A stretch of 64,000 nt of DNA from JAXGXJ01 sp050943595 (GTDB taxonomy: Bacteria > Actinomycetota > Thermoleophilia > RBG-16-64-13), in NCBI GenBank assembly GCA_050943595.1, contig JBMNPM010000008.1, positions 1-64,000 of the forward strand. Direction: 5' to 3'. The notes under the pieces were generated by a model. It was not told the origin of the DNA, made no database searches, and saw only the letters and a list, made by a program, of their open reading frames with translations. The position numbers and the translations under genes are program-made. Shown here in pieces: positions 41,245-50,424 of this stretch. Within the stretch, counting starts at the first letter, position 1; every line of letters begins with the position of its first letter.

Positions 41245-42288
41245 ATAGCTTTCACTGAATTCATAACCGGCTTTGCGGGACGCGACATGGCCGTCGATCT
41301 GGGGACAGCCACCACGCTCGTATATGTGCGGGGACGGGGCATCGTCTTGGCTGAACCTTCGGTGGTGGCCATCGATTCGCGCACCGGTGATGTATTGGCC
41401 GTGGGGGCCGATGCCAAGCGGATGCTCGGCCGCACCCCAGGCACCATCACCGCCATCAGACCCCTCAAGGACGGTGTTATCGCCGACTTCGATGTGACGG
41501 AACAGATGTTGCGTCATTTCATCCAGAGGGTGCATCAGAATCGTTGGGCCCACCCGAGGGTCGTGGTGTGTGTTCCCTCGGGTGTTACTGGGGTTGAGCG
41601 CCGGGCTGTGGAAGAAGCCACCATCAGTGCGGGCGCCCGGGCAGCGTATCTTATCGAAGAGCCCATGGCAGCCGCCATCGGTGCCGGCCTGCCTGTGGCT
41701 GAGGCGACGGGTAGTATGATCGTGGACATCGGTGGGGGGACCAGCGAGGTGGCCGTCGTCTCCTTGGCGGGTATCGTAGTGGCCCAGTCGGTGCGCGTCG
41801 GTGGCGATGAGTTGGACGATGCCATCATCGCCCACATCAAGAAGGAATATAAGCTGATGATCGGCACCCAGACGGCCGAAGAGCTCAAGCTGGAGATCGG
41901 ATCAGCTTTCCCTCTGGAGTATGAAGAGCAGGCCGAGATCCGCGGGCGTGATCTGGTGACGGGGTTGCCCAAGACCCTCGTTATTTCCTCAGAAGAGATT
42001 AGGGATGCCATCGCGGAGCCGGTGGCCGTGATCATCGACGCAGTCAGATCTACCCTCGACAAGACGCCACCTGAGCTGGCCTCGGATATCATGGATCGAG
42101 GCATCATGATGGCCGGTGGAGGCTCTCTGTTGCGGGGCATGTGTGAGCGCGTGCGCGAGGAGACGCAGATGCCGGTGAACCTGGCTGAGTCACCCCGCAC
42201 ATGTGTGGCCGTGGGTTCGGGCCGGTCGCTGGAGGAGTTCGACACACTGCATCGCGCTACGCAGAAGGCGAGAAGACGCCGCTACTGA
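41245..42288 (+). CDS. mreB: Rod-shape actin-like protein MreB, apparently starting at AUA
   Basis: A 347-residue MreB if begun at ATA 41245; 333 residues from the first ATG at 41287. The extra 14 codons, AFTEFITGFAGRD after the start, are the conserved N-terminus of actinobacterial MreB and are preceded by GGAGGG (41233-41238) at 6-base spacing, whereas ATG 41287 has no Shine-Dalgarno. Actin-fold motifs are normal: AVDLGTATTLVYV, VCVPSGVTGVERR, EEPMAAAIGAG, IVDIGGGTSEVAVVS and GGGSLLRGM. MreB filaments organise side-wall synthesis with MreC, MreD, PBP2 and RodA encoded directly downstream. Confidence 0.94.
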   Translation: MAFTEFITGFAGRDMAVDLGTATTLVYVRGRGIVLAEPSVVAIDSRTGDVLAVGADAKRMLGRTPGTITAIRPLKDGVIADFDVTEQMLRHFIQRVHQNRWAHPRVVVCVPSGVTGVERRAVEEATISAGARAAYLIEEPMAAAIGAGLPVAEATGSMIVDIGGGTSEVAVVSLAGIVVAQSVRVGGDELDDAIIAHIKKEYKLMIGTQTAEELKLEIGSAFPLEYEEQAEIRGRDLVTGLPKTLVISSEEIRDAIAEPVAVIIDAVRSTLDKTPPELASDIMDRGIMMAGGGSLLRGMCERVREETQMPVNLAESPRTCVAVGSGRSLEEFDTLHRATQKARRRRY

Positions 42289-42356
42289 TTTAGGGGGGTT
42301 ATTACGCTCCGGCAGCGAAGCGGTCTTTTCTCAACATCCGGCCGGCGGAGGTCGAC

Positions 42357-43274
42357 ATGCCGCGTAACAAGCTAGCCTGGCGGCGGACGGTGTTTGTCGT
42401 CCTTATCATCGCTTCGCTGGCACTACTCACCGTCTCCCTGCGCGAATCGGAAGCAGGGCCGGTCCACGCGATCCAGCAGGCCGGGGCGAGCATCCTCTCG
42501 CCCCTCCAATCCTGGGGATCCAAAGCAGCCAAGCCTTTCCGGGACGGGTATCATTGGATCTGCACCCTATGGTCGGCACATGAGGAAGCCGAGCGACTGG
42601 CCGCCCAACTCCAGGAACTCCAGGGGGAGGCCGTGAAGTTGACGGAGCAGGCCCAAGAGAATGAACGCCTGAAGGGTTTGCTCGATTTCAAGGAGAAGGG
42701 AACGTTCCCGGAAGGCACCGACTTCACCGTTGCGCGTGTGATCGGGAAGTCGCCCACGCGCTGGGAGGCTTGGGTCAGCATCAACAAGGGTTCGGCCGAT
42801 GGAGTGCAGATCGATCAGCCGGTTGTCGGTGCTACCCCCATGGCGGCGGATTCCCTGTCCGGCAAAGGTCTGGTGGGCAAGGTGGTGAGCGTCACCGCCC
42901 ACGCGGCCCAGGTGCAGCTCATCACCGACGCATCGTCCAGTGTGGCGGCTAAAATTGAAGGTTCGCGCGCCGAGGGGATCATAGAAGGGTCAGTGACGGG
43001 GTCACTGATCATGGATTTCGTCGATCGAGACATCAATGTGGAACCGAAGTTGGTGATCGTCACATCGGGGTATGGAGGTATCTATCCGCCGGCCATCCCT
43101 ATAGGTATCGTAGCCAATGTGGGCGAGGAGGATGTGAACAGCTACAAGGAGATCGAGGTCCAGAGTTTTGTGGACTTTCGAGTACTCGAAGAGGTGATGG
43201 TCCTCCGCATACCCGTCTTCACCCCCATGTCTGTGCCCGGTTTAGGATCGACCACTACGACCACGGGGCGCTGA
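42357..43274 (+). CDS. mreC: Rod-shape-determining protein MreC
   Basis: A 305-residue single-pass membrane protein: a cytoplasmic start, one transmembrane helix (VFVVLIIASLALLTVSL), a coiled coil (about residues 75-110) and the two beta-barrel lobes that end in VSYKEI-type sequence (NSYKEIEVQSFVDFRVLEEV). It bridges MreB/MreD to PBP2 on the periplasmic/outer side and activates it. The 68-base gap after mreB holds no gene. The Thr-rich tail (GSTTTTTGR) is short. Only 1 base separates it from mreD. Confidence 0.94.
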   Translation: MPRNKLAWRRTVFVVLIIASLALLTVSLRESEAGPVHAIQQAGASILSPLQSWGSKAAKPFRDGYHWICTLWSAHEEAERLAAQLQELQGEAVKLTEQAQENERLKGLLDFKEKGTFPEGTDFTVARVIGKSPTRWEAWVSINKGSADGVQIDQPVVGATPMAADSLSGKGLVGKVVSVTAHAAQVQLITDASSSVAAKIEGSRAEGIIEGSVTGSLIMDFVDRDINVEPKLVIVTSGYGGIYPPAIPIGIVANVGEEDVNSYKEIEVQSFVDFRVLEEVMVLRIPVFTPMSVPGLGSTTTTTGR

Positions 43275-43275
43275 C

Positions 43276-43827
43276 GTGGACCGGCCGCAACTCATCGCTG
43301 CGGGCAAGGTGGCGCTGCTCTTAGCCATCGGCGTTGTTCTGCAGGTACTGGTGGTGTCGCAGATCCGTGTACTGGGCGTCACGGCCGACCTCTTTCTCAT
43401 CCTCACGCTGGTGGTCGCAATCGGCCGGGGGCCGCTGTGGGGTTGTGTGTTCGGCTTTTTTGTCGGCCTTTGCGCCGACGTAGCCTTCTTCCAGCCCCTG
43501 GGTATGCACGCTCTCATCTATCTACTCACCGGGTATTGTGTAGGACTGGTCGTATCCCGTCTGGTCATGGTCACGCCGTGGATGGTCTTCTTGATCGCGG
43601 GGGTTTCGTCTTTCGCCTCGCAGTTCGTGTTTGGGCTCTTTCAGTACATCATGGGGCCACATGGGGCGTTCCTCGTCGTTGTAGCGAATCAGATGCTTCC
43701 GGAGATGGTGCTCGATGCTCTGATAACCGTTCCCATCTTCCTGCTGGTGCTCCGTCTGCGTATCATCCGGGGCCCCGCGGCTCCCCTTAGTCCGACCAGC
43801 AGTCCGACCAGGACGGAGGCGGGATGA
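43276..43827 (+). CDS. mreD: Rod-shape-determining protein MreD
   Basis: A 183-residue integral membrane protein with about five transmembrane helices (VALLLAIGVVLQVLVVSQI, then DLFLILTLVVAIGRG and later segments), fitting MreD in length, topology and position. It interacts with MreC in the elongasome. GTG 43276 comes directly after mreC; the 3' end overlaps the mrdA start (ATGA). The C-terminal tail (SPTSSPTRTEAG) carries a short repeat. Confidence 0.9.
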   Translation: MDRPQLIAAGKVALLLAIGVVLQVLVVSQIRVLGVTADLFLILTLVVAIGRGPLWGCVFGFFVGLCADVAFFQPLGMHALIYLLTGYCVGLVVSRLVMVTPWMVFLIAGVSSFASQFVFGLFQYIMGPHGAFLVVVANQMLPEMVLDALITVPIFLLVLRLRIIRGPAAPLSPTSSPTRTEAG

Positions 43828-45749
43828 AGCTCCTACCGCCCGTCAAGAAGAAGACTCCTCCCCAGGATGACTCCTTCAAGGCCATCCGTGTGGGTGTCCT
43901 GCTGCTGATCGCCCTGCTTCTCCTCGGAGTGCTCGGCTTCCGCCTCTGGTTCCTGCAGATCCTCACCGGCGACGAGTATGTCGCTTCTGCCGAAAACAAC
44001 CGCGTGCGTGAAGTGGTGGTGGAGGCGCCCCGGGGGGTCATCTACGATCGCAACGGCCGGATCATGGTGGAGAACCGGGCGGGTCTGAGTGTGGGCCTGC
44101 TGCCAATGGACATGATAGACCCAGACGATGATCCGGCCGGATTCCGTGATGAGATCTCGCGGTTGGCCGATGTGCTTGATATGCCGGTAGCCGACCTGGA
44201 GAAGGCCTATGAGAAGGCCACCCAAGACCCCTACATGACCTTGACCGTCAAAGAGGACGTGTCCAAAAACACCGTCGTTGCCTATCTCAAAGAACATCGT
44301 CTGGAGTTCCCCGGTGTACAGGTGGAAAAATCCTTCGTACGAAACTATCCAATGGGATCATTTGCCACCCACGTGGTCGGATACGTGGGTGGGGTCTCGG
44401 CGGCTGATCTCGATGAAGAACAGTTCGCCACCTTGTCGCCGGTAGCCAGTGTGGGGAAGAGCGGGTTGGAGCGCATCTACGACTCCAAGCTGCGGGGTAC
44501 CGATGGCTGGAAGGCGGTGGAAGTGGACGCTTTCGGCCATCCAAAACGCTTTCTCGAGGATGTGCCTCCCAAGCCGGGCAACAACCTGGTCTTGACCATC
44601 GACAACGAAGTCCAGCAGGCCGCCGAGAGCGCCATCGAGGAGGGCATCCAACGTGCCCATCAGGATGGCTACAAAGAGGCCGCCGGCGGAGCCGTCGTGG
44701 CCCTCGACCCGCGTAACGGCCAGGTTCTGGCTCTGGCCTCCTATCCGGACTATGACCCGTCTCTGTGGGTGGGTGGCATGGGCAGTGTGAAATACAAGGA
44801 GTTGACCGACGAGGCGGCGCACAACCCGCTCTTCGATCGTGCAGTGAATGGACTCTATCCGGCCGGTTCAACGTTCAAGCCCTTCGTGGCCGCCGCCGCT
44901 CTCAACGCGGGCTTGGTCACCCCCAACACGGCCTTCACCTGCAGAGGCATGTTCCGCGCGTCCTCGCAGACCTGGAAGTGCTGGGATTCCGGTGGCCACG
45001 GTACGGTCGGCCTGGTCAGCGCTTTAGCCGAATCATGCGACGTCTACTTCTACAACCTAGGCAGGCTCCTCTATGAACAGAAGAGTCCCGTGCTGCAGGA
45101 TAGTGTGCGTCTCTTCGGTTTCGGTAGGGCTACGGGTATCGACCTGCCCAACGAGACGACCCGGAGTCGTGTGCCCGACAAGGATTGGAAGGCGGCAGCA
45201 GGCCGGACCGCTTCCGACAAGCTCTGGAGGCCGGGCGATGAGATCAACCTGGCCATCGGCCAAGGTGACCTGCTGGTGACTCCGCTGCAGCTTGCGGTCG
45301 GCCTGTCTGCAATCGCGAATGGTGGGACTGTGTGGGTTCCTCATCTGGGGCTACAGATTACCGACGCGTCCGGCAACGTCATCCATCAGATAGAGAAAGA
45401 GAAGCGCGGCGAACTGGGCATTTCTGAGGATGTGCTCGCCCCGATCAAACAGGGGATGCGTATGGTGACCTCCAGCTCGGACGGTACCGCACACGCAGCC
45501 TTCGTGGACTTTCCGGTGACCGTGGCCGGCAAGACGGGTACGGCGGAGAAGAAACCGGAGGACGACTATGCTCTGTTTATGGGATATGCGCCGGCCGACG
45601 GCAGCAGTGAACCGGAGATAGTCGTTGTTGCCATCATGGAGCAGGGGGGGCACGGTAGTTCCGTAGCCGCCCCCATGGTGCGGCGGGTCATGGACGCATA
45701 TTTCCGCACCGAGTCTGAGGAACTCGACGTAGTGCCGGCCACAGAATGA
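43824..45749 (+). CDS. mrdA: Penicillin-binding protein 2 (class B transpeptidase)
   Basis: A 641-residue class B PBP of the elongasome. One transmembrane helix (VGVLLLIALLLLGVLGFRLW), a pedestal domain beginning VVVEAPRGVIYDRNGR, and a transpeptidase domain with SxxK in PAGSTFKPFV, the second motif SCD in AESCDVYFYNLG (normal for PBP2) and KTG in VAGKTGTAE. It cross-links side-wall peptidoglycan together with the glycosyltransferase RodA encoded next. The start overlaps mreD, and rodA follows after 13 bases. Confidence 0.95.
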   Translation: MKLLPPVKKKTPPQDDSFKAIRVGVLLLIALLLLGVLGFRLWFLQILTGDEYVASAENNRVREVVVEAPRGVIYDRNGRIMVENRAGLSVGLLPMDMIDPDDDPAGFRDEISRLADVLDMPVADLEKAYEKATQDPYMTLTVKEDVSKNTVVAYLKEHRLEFPGVQVEKSFVRNYPMGSFATHVVGYVGGVSAADLDEEQFATLSPVASVGKSGLERIYDSKLRGTDGWKAVEVDAFGHPKRFLEDVPPKPGNNLVLTIDNEVQQAAESAIEEGIQRAHQDGYKEAAGGAVVALDPRNGQVLALASYPDYDPSLWVGGMGSVKYKELTDEAAHNPLFDRAVNGLYPAGSTFKPFVAAAALNAGLVTPNTAFTCRGMFRASSQTWKCWDSGGHGTVGLVSALAESCDVYFYNLGRLLYEQKSPVLQDSVRLFGFGRATGIDLPNETTRSRVPDKDWKAAAGRTASDKLWRPGDEINLAIGQGDLLVTPLQLAVGLSAIANGGTVWVPHLGLQITDASGNVIHQIEKEKRGELGISEDVLAPIKQGMRMVTSSSDGTAHAAFVDFPVTVAGKTGTAEKKPEDDYALFMGYAPADGSSEPEIVVVAIMEQGGHGSSVAAPMVRRVMDAYFRTESEELDVVPATE

Positions 45750-45762
45750 CGGCGGTGGAGCT

Positions 45763-46962
45763 GTGAGCCTCTCAGCGCGCATACTGCATAGGACTCGAGA
45801 GCGGCGCAGGCCCTTGGGGTTGTCGCCGACCGCATATCTGCGCAGCATGGACTGGATATTGTTGGCTGCCACCGTTGTCTTGGTGGGCTACGGTCTCTTC
45901 ATGCTGTATTCGGCTACGCATGCAGATACGAACATATCCTCGCCTTTCTACTACGTCCGCTCTCAAGCTGTGGGGCTGGTGCTGGGTCTGATCCTGTTGT
46001 TCATATTCAGCGCGATCGACTACCAGTGGTTCGCGCCCCGCCGGTTCTACGTCTACGGCTTCGCGGTGTTGCTACTGGTTCTCACCCTGTTCGTAGGTTC
46101 CGGAGCCGAGGAGGTGGGGGCGAACCGATGGATCCAGCTGCCCTTCTTCCGCCTACAAACCTCGGAGTTGGTCAAGTTCCTGCTCATCCTCTCGTTGGGT
46201 GCCTTCCTGGCCGAAGGCGTGGAACTTAGGTATCGTTTTCGCTTCGTTATTCTCGCTGTGGCCTACATCCTGCTGCCGTGCTTCCTCGTCTTCCTCCAGC
46301 CCGATTTGGGCACGGCTCTGGTCTTTCTGGCCATCCTCATCGTAATGCTCGTAGTGTGGGGGATACGCCTACCCCACCTGGGCATACTGTTCGGGGCCGG
46401 GATAGGGTTTGCCGTTGTGCTCCTGCGTGTACTACCGGGCGTGTTCGGGGTCCATGTGCTGAAGGACTATCAATTGCAACGTCTTACGCTGTTCTTGAAC
46501 CCGGAGAATGATCCTTCGGGCCTGGGGTATCAGCTGATGCAGAGTAAGATTGCTGTGGGCAGCGGCACGTTTGCCGGCAAGGGGTACATGGACGGCACAC
46601 AGACCCATCTCAATTTCCTGCCCGAGCATCACACCGACTTCATATTCGCCGTCATCGGTGAGGAAATGGGCTTCGCGGGGGCCATCGTGCTTCTTGCGCT
46701 CTTCGCGATCATCATCTGGCGGGCCTTTCGGATCGCCCGCCTGTCCCAGGATATGTATGGTTCGCTGGTGGCGACAGGTGTGGCCGGGGTGATCGTCTTC
46801 CAGGTCTTCGTCAACATCGGTATGACCATCGGTATCATGCCGGTGACGGGTACCCCCCTGCCCTTTGTGAGTTTCGGCAGCAGCTCCTTGGTAGTATTCC
46901 TGCTGGCCATTGGCCTGCTGGAAAGCGTGCATGTGCATTCTGTGGCCGGTCGGCCCAAGTGA
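45763..46962 (+). CDS. rodA: Rod-shape SEDS peptidoglycan polymerase RodA
   Basis: A 399-residue SEDS-family protein with about ten transmembrane helices. Typical blocks are GANRWIQLPFFRLQTSEL (catalytic-loop region), FLQPDLGTALVFLAI, LPEHHTDFIFAVIGEEMGF and GIMPVTGTPLPFVSFGSSSL. It polymerises lipid II into glycan strands with PBP2. GTG 45763 starts after GGAG and gives a 28-residue cytoplasmic head before the first helix. It could also be called FtsW-like, but its place behind mrdA makes RodA the better name. Confidence 0.93.
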   Translation: MSLSARILHRTRERRRPLGLSPTAYLRSMDWILLAATVVLVGYGLFMLYSATHADTNISSPFYYVRSQAVGLVLGLILLFIFSAIDYQWFAPRRFYVYGFAVLLLVLTLFVGSGAEEVGANRWIQLPFFRLQTSELVKFLLILSLGAFLAEGVELRYRFRFVILAVAYILLPCFLVFLQPDLGTALVFLAILIVMLVVWGIRLPHLGILFGAGIGFAVVLLRVLPGVFGVHVLKDYQLQRLTLFLNPENDPSGLGYQLMQSKIAVGSGTFAGKGYMDGTQTHLNFLPEHHTDFIFAVIGEEMGFAGAIVLLALFAIIIWRAFRIARLSQDMYGSLVATGVAGVIVFQVFVNIGMTIGIMPVTGTPLPFVSFGSSSLVVFLLAIGLLESVHVHSVAGRPK

Positions 46963-46996
46963 CCCTGCTACAGTAAGATAGATCGGGAGGCTTCAG

Positions 46997-47851
46997 GTGG
47001 CCAAGTTACCGGTGAATGTATCCAAGGCCGGGAAAGTGTGGAGAGAAGTCTCCACTCTGGCCAACCGCTCCGCCGGCATCCTTCTGGGCGGCGACCCGGG
47101 ACTAGTAGCGGAGGCACAACTAAGATTCGCGGGCGACGGAGGGCCGGCGCTTTCCACTTTGCCGGACTGGCAGGGCGGATTGTACCGTGCAATTACCCAT
47201 TCGGGCGACATTCTGGTCGTTTTTGTCCGAGCAGAGCGGGAGGCGAAAGTCCGTTCCGTCATCCATGCGGGCCGTGTGCAGGGGAGAGTAGTTTTGGCCG
47301 TGGATGAGGGTGCGCAGGCCACGGGGAGCGTCGCTCGTCTCTCCACAGGAGTAAGGCGGCTCTCGTTTCGCGATACCTCTCTCGGTTGGTTGCGCCTACT
47401 CGCCTGCTGCGCCGATCTGGCCGGGGATGATCTGATCGCTCTCGGCCGGCGTTATCCGGGGCTACGGCCGTTGGCCGCCCGGCGCGTGGTCAACCATACG
47501 GCGGCTCAGAACGCCCTCATCGGGTTGTTGGTCATCCTGCCGGGGGCCGATATGCCGGCTATGACACTCAACCAGATTAGGATGATCCTCTCTCTAGGCG
47601 GCCTTTATGGTGAGAAGATGGACGTGGACAGGGCCATCGAAGTAGTTGGCGTGGTGGCCGTCGGTCTGGGCTTCCGTGGCGTGGCCCGCCGTCTCATCGG
47701 GCTCGTGCCGGGGTTCGGCTGGCTCTTCAAGAGTCTCATCGCCTATACGAGCACCAGTGCTATGGGTAGCGCCGCCATCCAATACTTCGAGCACGGCTCG
47801 CCTGTATCGATCAGTCGGCTGAAGGCACTCGCCGACCGTTTCAAGCGTTGA
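46997..47851 (+). CDS. DUF697-family membrane protein
   Basis: A 284-residue protein. The C-terminal half (about residues 165-275) fits DUF697: QNALIGLLVILPGADMPAMT, QIRMILSLGGLYGEKMDVDR and GLVPGFGWLFKSLIAYTST with a Pro-Gly between hydrophobic helices. The N-terminal half is soluble and less typical. DUF697 occurs in membrane-associated proteins, often with GTPases; no GTPase is fused here. GTG 46997 has GGGAGG at 46984-46989. The last codons overlap the radical SAM gene start (TTGA). Confidence 0.78.
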   Translation: MAKLPVNVSKAGKVWREVSTLANRSAGILLGGDPGLVAEAQLRFAGDGGPALSTLPDWQGGLYRAITHSGDILVVFVRAEREAKVRSVIHAGRVQGRVVLAVDEGAQATGSVARLSTGVRRLSFRDTSLGWLRLLACCADLAGDDLIALGRRYPGLRPLAARRVVNHTAAQNALIGLLVILPGADMPAMTLNQIRMILSLGGLYGEKMDVDRAIEVVGVVAVGLGFRGVARRLIGLVPGFGWLFKSLIAYTSTSAMGSAAIQYFEHGSPVSISRLKALADRFKR

Positions 47852-50424
47852 GGGAGGATTCGTACCGACACCGCTTCTTGGAGCTCCTGGGGAGAATATC
47901 CCAGCCGGCCCGTCTCATAGGCAATGAATTGGGTTCCGGGCCGGGATTCGGCCGTGATGCCACAGAATTACGTGTGGTGCTCGGCTTTCCGGATACGTAC
48001 GAGATCGGCATCTCAAACCAGGCTCTGCAGATCCTCTACCATTTGGCCGCGGAGGTGCAGGGTGTAGCGGTGGAGCGCACCTACCTCCCGTGGATCGATG
48101 TCCTTCACGAGATGCGCACGGCATGTGTCCCCCTCCTCACTCTAGAGACGTGGAGTCTTGTGGCTGAGGCGGATCTCCTGGCCCTGACCCTGCAGCACGA
48201 GTTTAATTATACGAATGTGCTCGAGTTGCTCGAGTTGGCCGGTCTGCCGGTGCGGGCGGGACACAGGACCGATGGTGATCCCTTAGTGTTGGGAGGGGGG
48301 CCGACGACGGCCAATTTCTTCCCCGTGGCTCCCTTCTTCGACGCTTTGACGGTAGGGGATGGTGAAGAGCTGTTTCCGGAGATCTTGGCCGTGTTGACGG
48401 CGGTCAAGCGCGAGGGGGCTCCGCGCTCCGAGGCTCTGTCGCGCCTCAGTCGGATCAAGGGGGTTTATGTCCCCGGCCTCAGCACGTCGGTGGCGCGTCG
48501 TGTGCTGCCGCACATCGAGGATGCCGCCTATCCCACCTCCTGTCTTGTGCCGCTCAGCGCCGGTGTGCATGATCGTGCCTGGGTTGAGGTCATGCGCGGG
48601 TGTACCCGTGGTTGTCGCTTCTGCCAGGCGGGGATGTGGTACCGACCGGTGAGGGAGCGTTCGTGGCGGACTGTGCTGGACATGGCCACTACCCAGTTGG
48701 CGGTGAGCGGCCGGCAGGAGCTGGCCTTGGCCTCGCTGTCGACCACCGATTATTCGGGCCTGGAGGTTCTTCTAGACCGTTTGGTACATGAAAAGCCCGA
48801 GGTGAGGATATCGTTGCCTTCTCTGCGTGTGGACAGCGCGGCCGTGCGCTTGGCCCACCTGGTATCTCCCACCGGCCCGTCGCTGACTCTGGCTCCGGAG
48901 GCCGGTAGCCAACGTATGCGCGATATCATCAACAAGAACATCGACGAGGCCGACGTGCTGTCGGCTGCGGAGGAAGCGTTCCGCTCCGGCCGCACTACCT
49001 TGAAGCTCTACTTCATCATAGGTTTTCCACTCGAGACCGACGAGGACGTGGTCGCCATCGCCGACTTGTGCCTGCGCATCCGTGATGTGGGCCGGAAAGT
49101 GTTGGGATCCAGGGCCTCTCGTCTACAGCTCAACGTCAGCGTGAACAATTTCGTTCCCAAGCCTTTCACACCCTTCCAATGGGCCGGAATGGCCGATCAA
49201 GCCACCCTGCGCTCTCGGCAAGAATTACTGCGGTCGCGCCTTCGCAGGCCGGGGATACGACTCGCCTTCCACGATGTCGACAAGAGCCACCTGGAGGCCT
49301 TCTTGGCCCGGGGGGGCGTCGAGACGGCCGCTGTGGTGGAGGCCGCTTGGAGACACGGCGCCCGTTTTGACTCCTGGACCGAGCAGTTTTGCCGGGAGGC
49401 CTGGGATACGGCCCTGTCGTCGGCCGGGTTCTCTGTCGAAGAGATGGCGACGATGACCATGCCTCGGGATGCGCAATTTCCATGGGATGTCATCAGTGGT
49501 GGTGTTGATCGAGACTTCCTGTGGCGAGAATGGGAGCGTGCTATGCGGGCGGAGACAACACCGGATTGCCGCTGGGACGACTGTAGCGTCTGCGGAGTGT
49601 GCGACGGGGGTTTGGCCAATGACCTCGCCGTAGATGCGCATGATTCGGTGACCGGGGTGGCCGAGGTAGCCGAGGTGGCCGAGGTGGCCGGGCCAGTTGG
49701 GCCGGTTGGAGTAGTCACTCCCGCAAAGGATGTCATCGCCGTCGACCCGGCCGGGAGGGCGGCACGGTCCGCGCAGTTGCACTGCTATCTCCTGACCTTC
49801 TCGGTGGGCGGAAGAGTCCGTTTCGTCGGCCACCTGGATAAGGTCGAGCTCTTCCGCCGCGCTGTGCGCCGGGCGGGCGGGAGACTGGCTCTGTCGGCAG
49901 GCGTGAGACCGAAGCCCCTGCTCAGCCTGGCCCTGCCCCTCGCTGTAGGTATGGAGGCCGAACGTGAGTTTTGTGAGTTCAGCCTGGCCGAGCCGGCGCC
50001 TCCCCGTTTCATCGAATGCTTGAACGAGGCGCTACCTACTGGAATACGGGCCCTGTCGCTTGAACCTTATAGCGCGCGCCGCTCCGTGGCCGCACGGGTC
50101 GTTGCCAGCACGTACGAGCTATGCGTAGAGGTCGATGGAGCGGGCGCGGCCCTTGTTGAAGCGGCTCAACGCCTGGCTGCAGCGCCTTCTCTGCCGGTGC
50201 GGGACGAGCGCGGCGACAAGGTGCGCACGGTCGACGTCAAGACCTATGTGGACGCTGTGGATGTGCAGCCCGGGGAAGGGGGTGCCTACGTCCTTAGGTT
50301 TAGGGTGGCGGTGACCCCGCGTGGTTCGGTCAGGCCGGAGCGGGTGGTGGATTCCCTCGTCGGCCTGGGGGCGCCTCCGTTGACGATCAAGACGTGCACT
50401 CGTACGCGGCTGGAGCTGAGGTGA
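47848..50424 (+). CDS. TIGR03960-type radical SAM protein fused to a DUF2344 (TIGR03936) domain
   Basis: An 858-residue fusion. The first 600 residues have a B12-binding-like N-terminal part (LGFPDTYEIGISNQALQILY, later TVGDGEELFPEIL) and a radical SAM core whose cluster-binding motif is CTRGCRFCQAG. The last 215 residues are the DUF2344 domain (FSVGGRVRFVGHLDKVELFR, later RPKPLLSLALPLAVGMEA). The two are separate neighbours in many bacteria and are usually next to rng, rplU and rpmA, as here, which suggests a role in rRNA, tRNA or ribosome maturation; the reaction is unknown. A Val/Ala/Glu repeat (9-base units near 49659-49712) forms the linker. TTG 47848 overlaps the previous stop. Confidence 0.88.
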   Translation: MREDSYRHRFLELLGRISQPARLIGNELGSGPGFGRDATELRVVLGFPDTYEIGISNQALQILYHLAAEVQGVAVERTYLPWIDVLHEMRTACVPLLTLETWSLVAEADLLALTLQHEFNYTNVLELLELAGLPVRAGHRTDGDPLVLGGGPTTANFFPVAPFFDALTVGDGEELFPEILAVLTAVKREGAPRSEALSRLSRIKGVYVPGLSTSVARRVLPHIEDAAYPTSCLVPLSAGVHDRAWVEVMRGCTRGCRFCQAGMWYRPVRERSWRTVLDMATTQLAVSGRQELALASLSTTDYSGLEVLLDRLVHEKPEVRISLPSLRVDSAAVRLAHLVSPTGPSLTLAPEAGSQRMRDIINKNIDEADVLSAAEEAFRSGRTTLKLYFIIGFPLETDEDVVAIADLCLRIRDVGRKVLGSRASRLQLNVSVNNFVPKPFTPFQWAGMADQATLRSRQELLRSRLRRPGIRLAFHDVDKSHLEAFLARGGVETAAVVEAAWRHGARFDSWTEQFCREAWDTALSSAGFSVEEMATMTMPRDAQFPWDVISGGVDRDFLWREWERAMRAETTPDCRWDDCSVCGVCDGGLANDLAVDAHDSVTGVAEVAEVAEVAGPVGPVGVVTPAKDVIAVDPAGRAARSAQLHCYLLTFSVGGRVRFVGHLDKVELFRRAVRRAGGRLALSAGVRPKPLLSLALPLAVGMEAEREFCEFSLAEPAPPRFIECLNEALPTGIRALSLEPYSARRSVAARVVASTYELCVEVDGAGAALVEAAQRLAAAPSLPVRDERGDKVRTVDVKTYVDAVDVQPGEGGAYVLRFRVAVTPRGSVRPERVVDSLVGLGAPPLTIKTCTRTRLELR
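49659..49712 (+). repeat. 9-bp minisatellite in the radical SAM/DUF2344 linker
   Basis: Repeats of GTGGCCGAG-like 9-base units encode VAEVAEVAEVAG, followed by a GPVGPVG duplication. It lies just between the two fused domains. Confidence 0.75.

Noticed and set aside
45030..45060. PBP2 with SCD instead of SxN as a lost active-site motif
   Set aside because: SxD is normal in the elongation-type class B PBPs, so this is not unusual.
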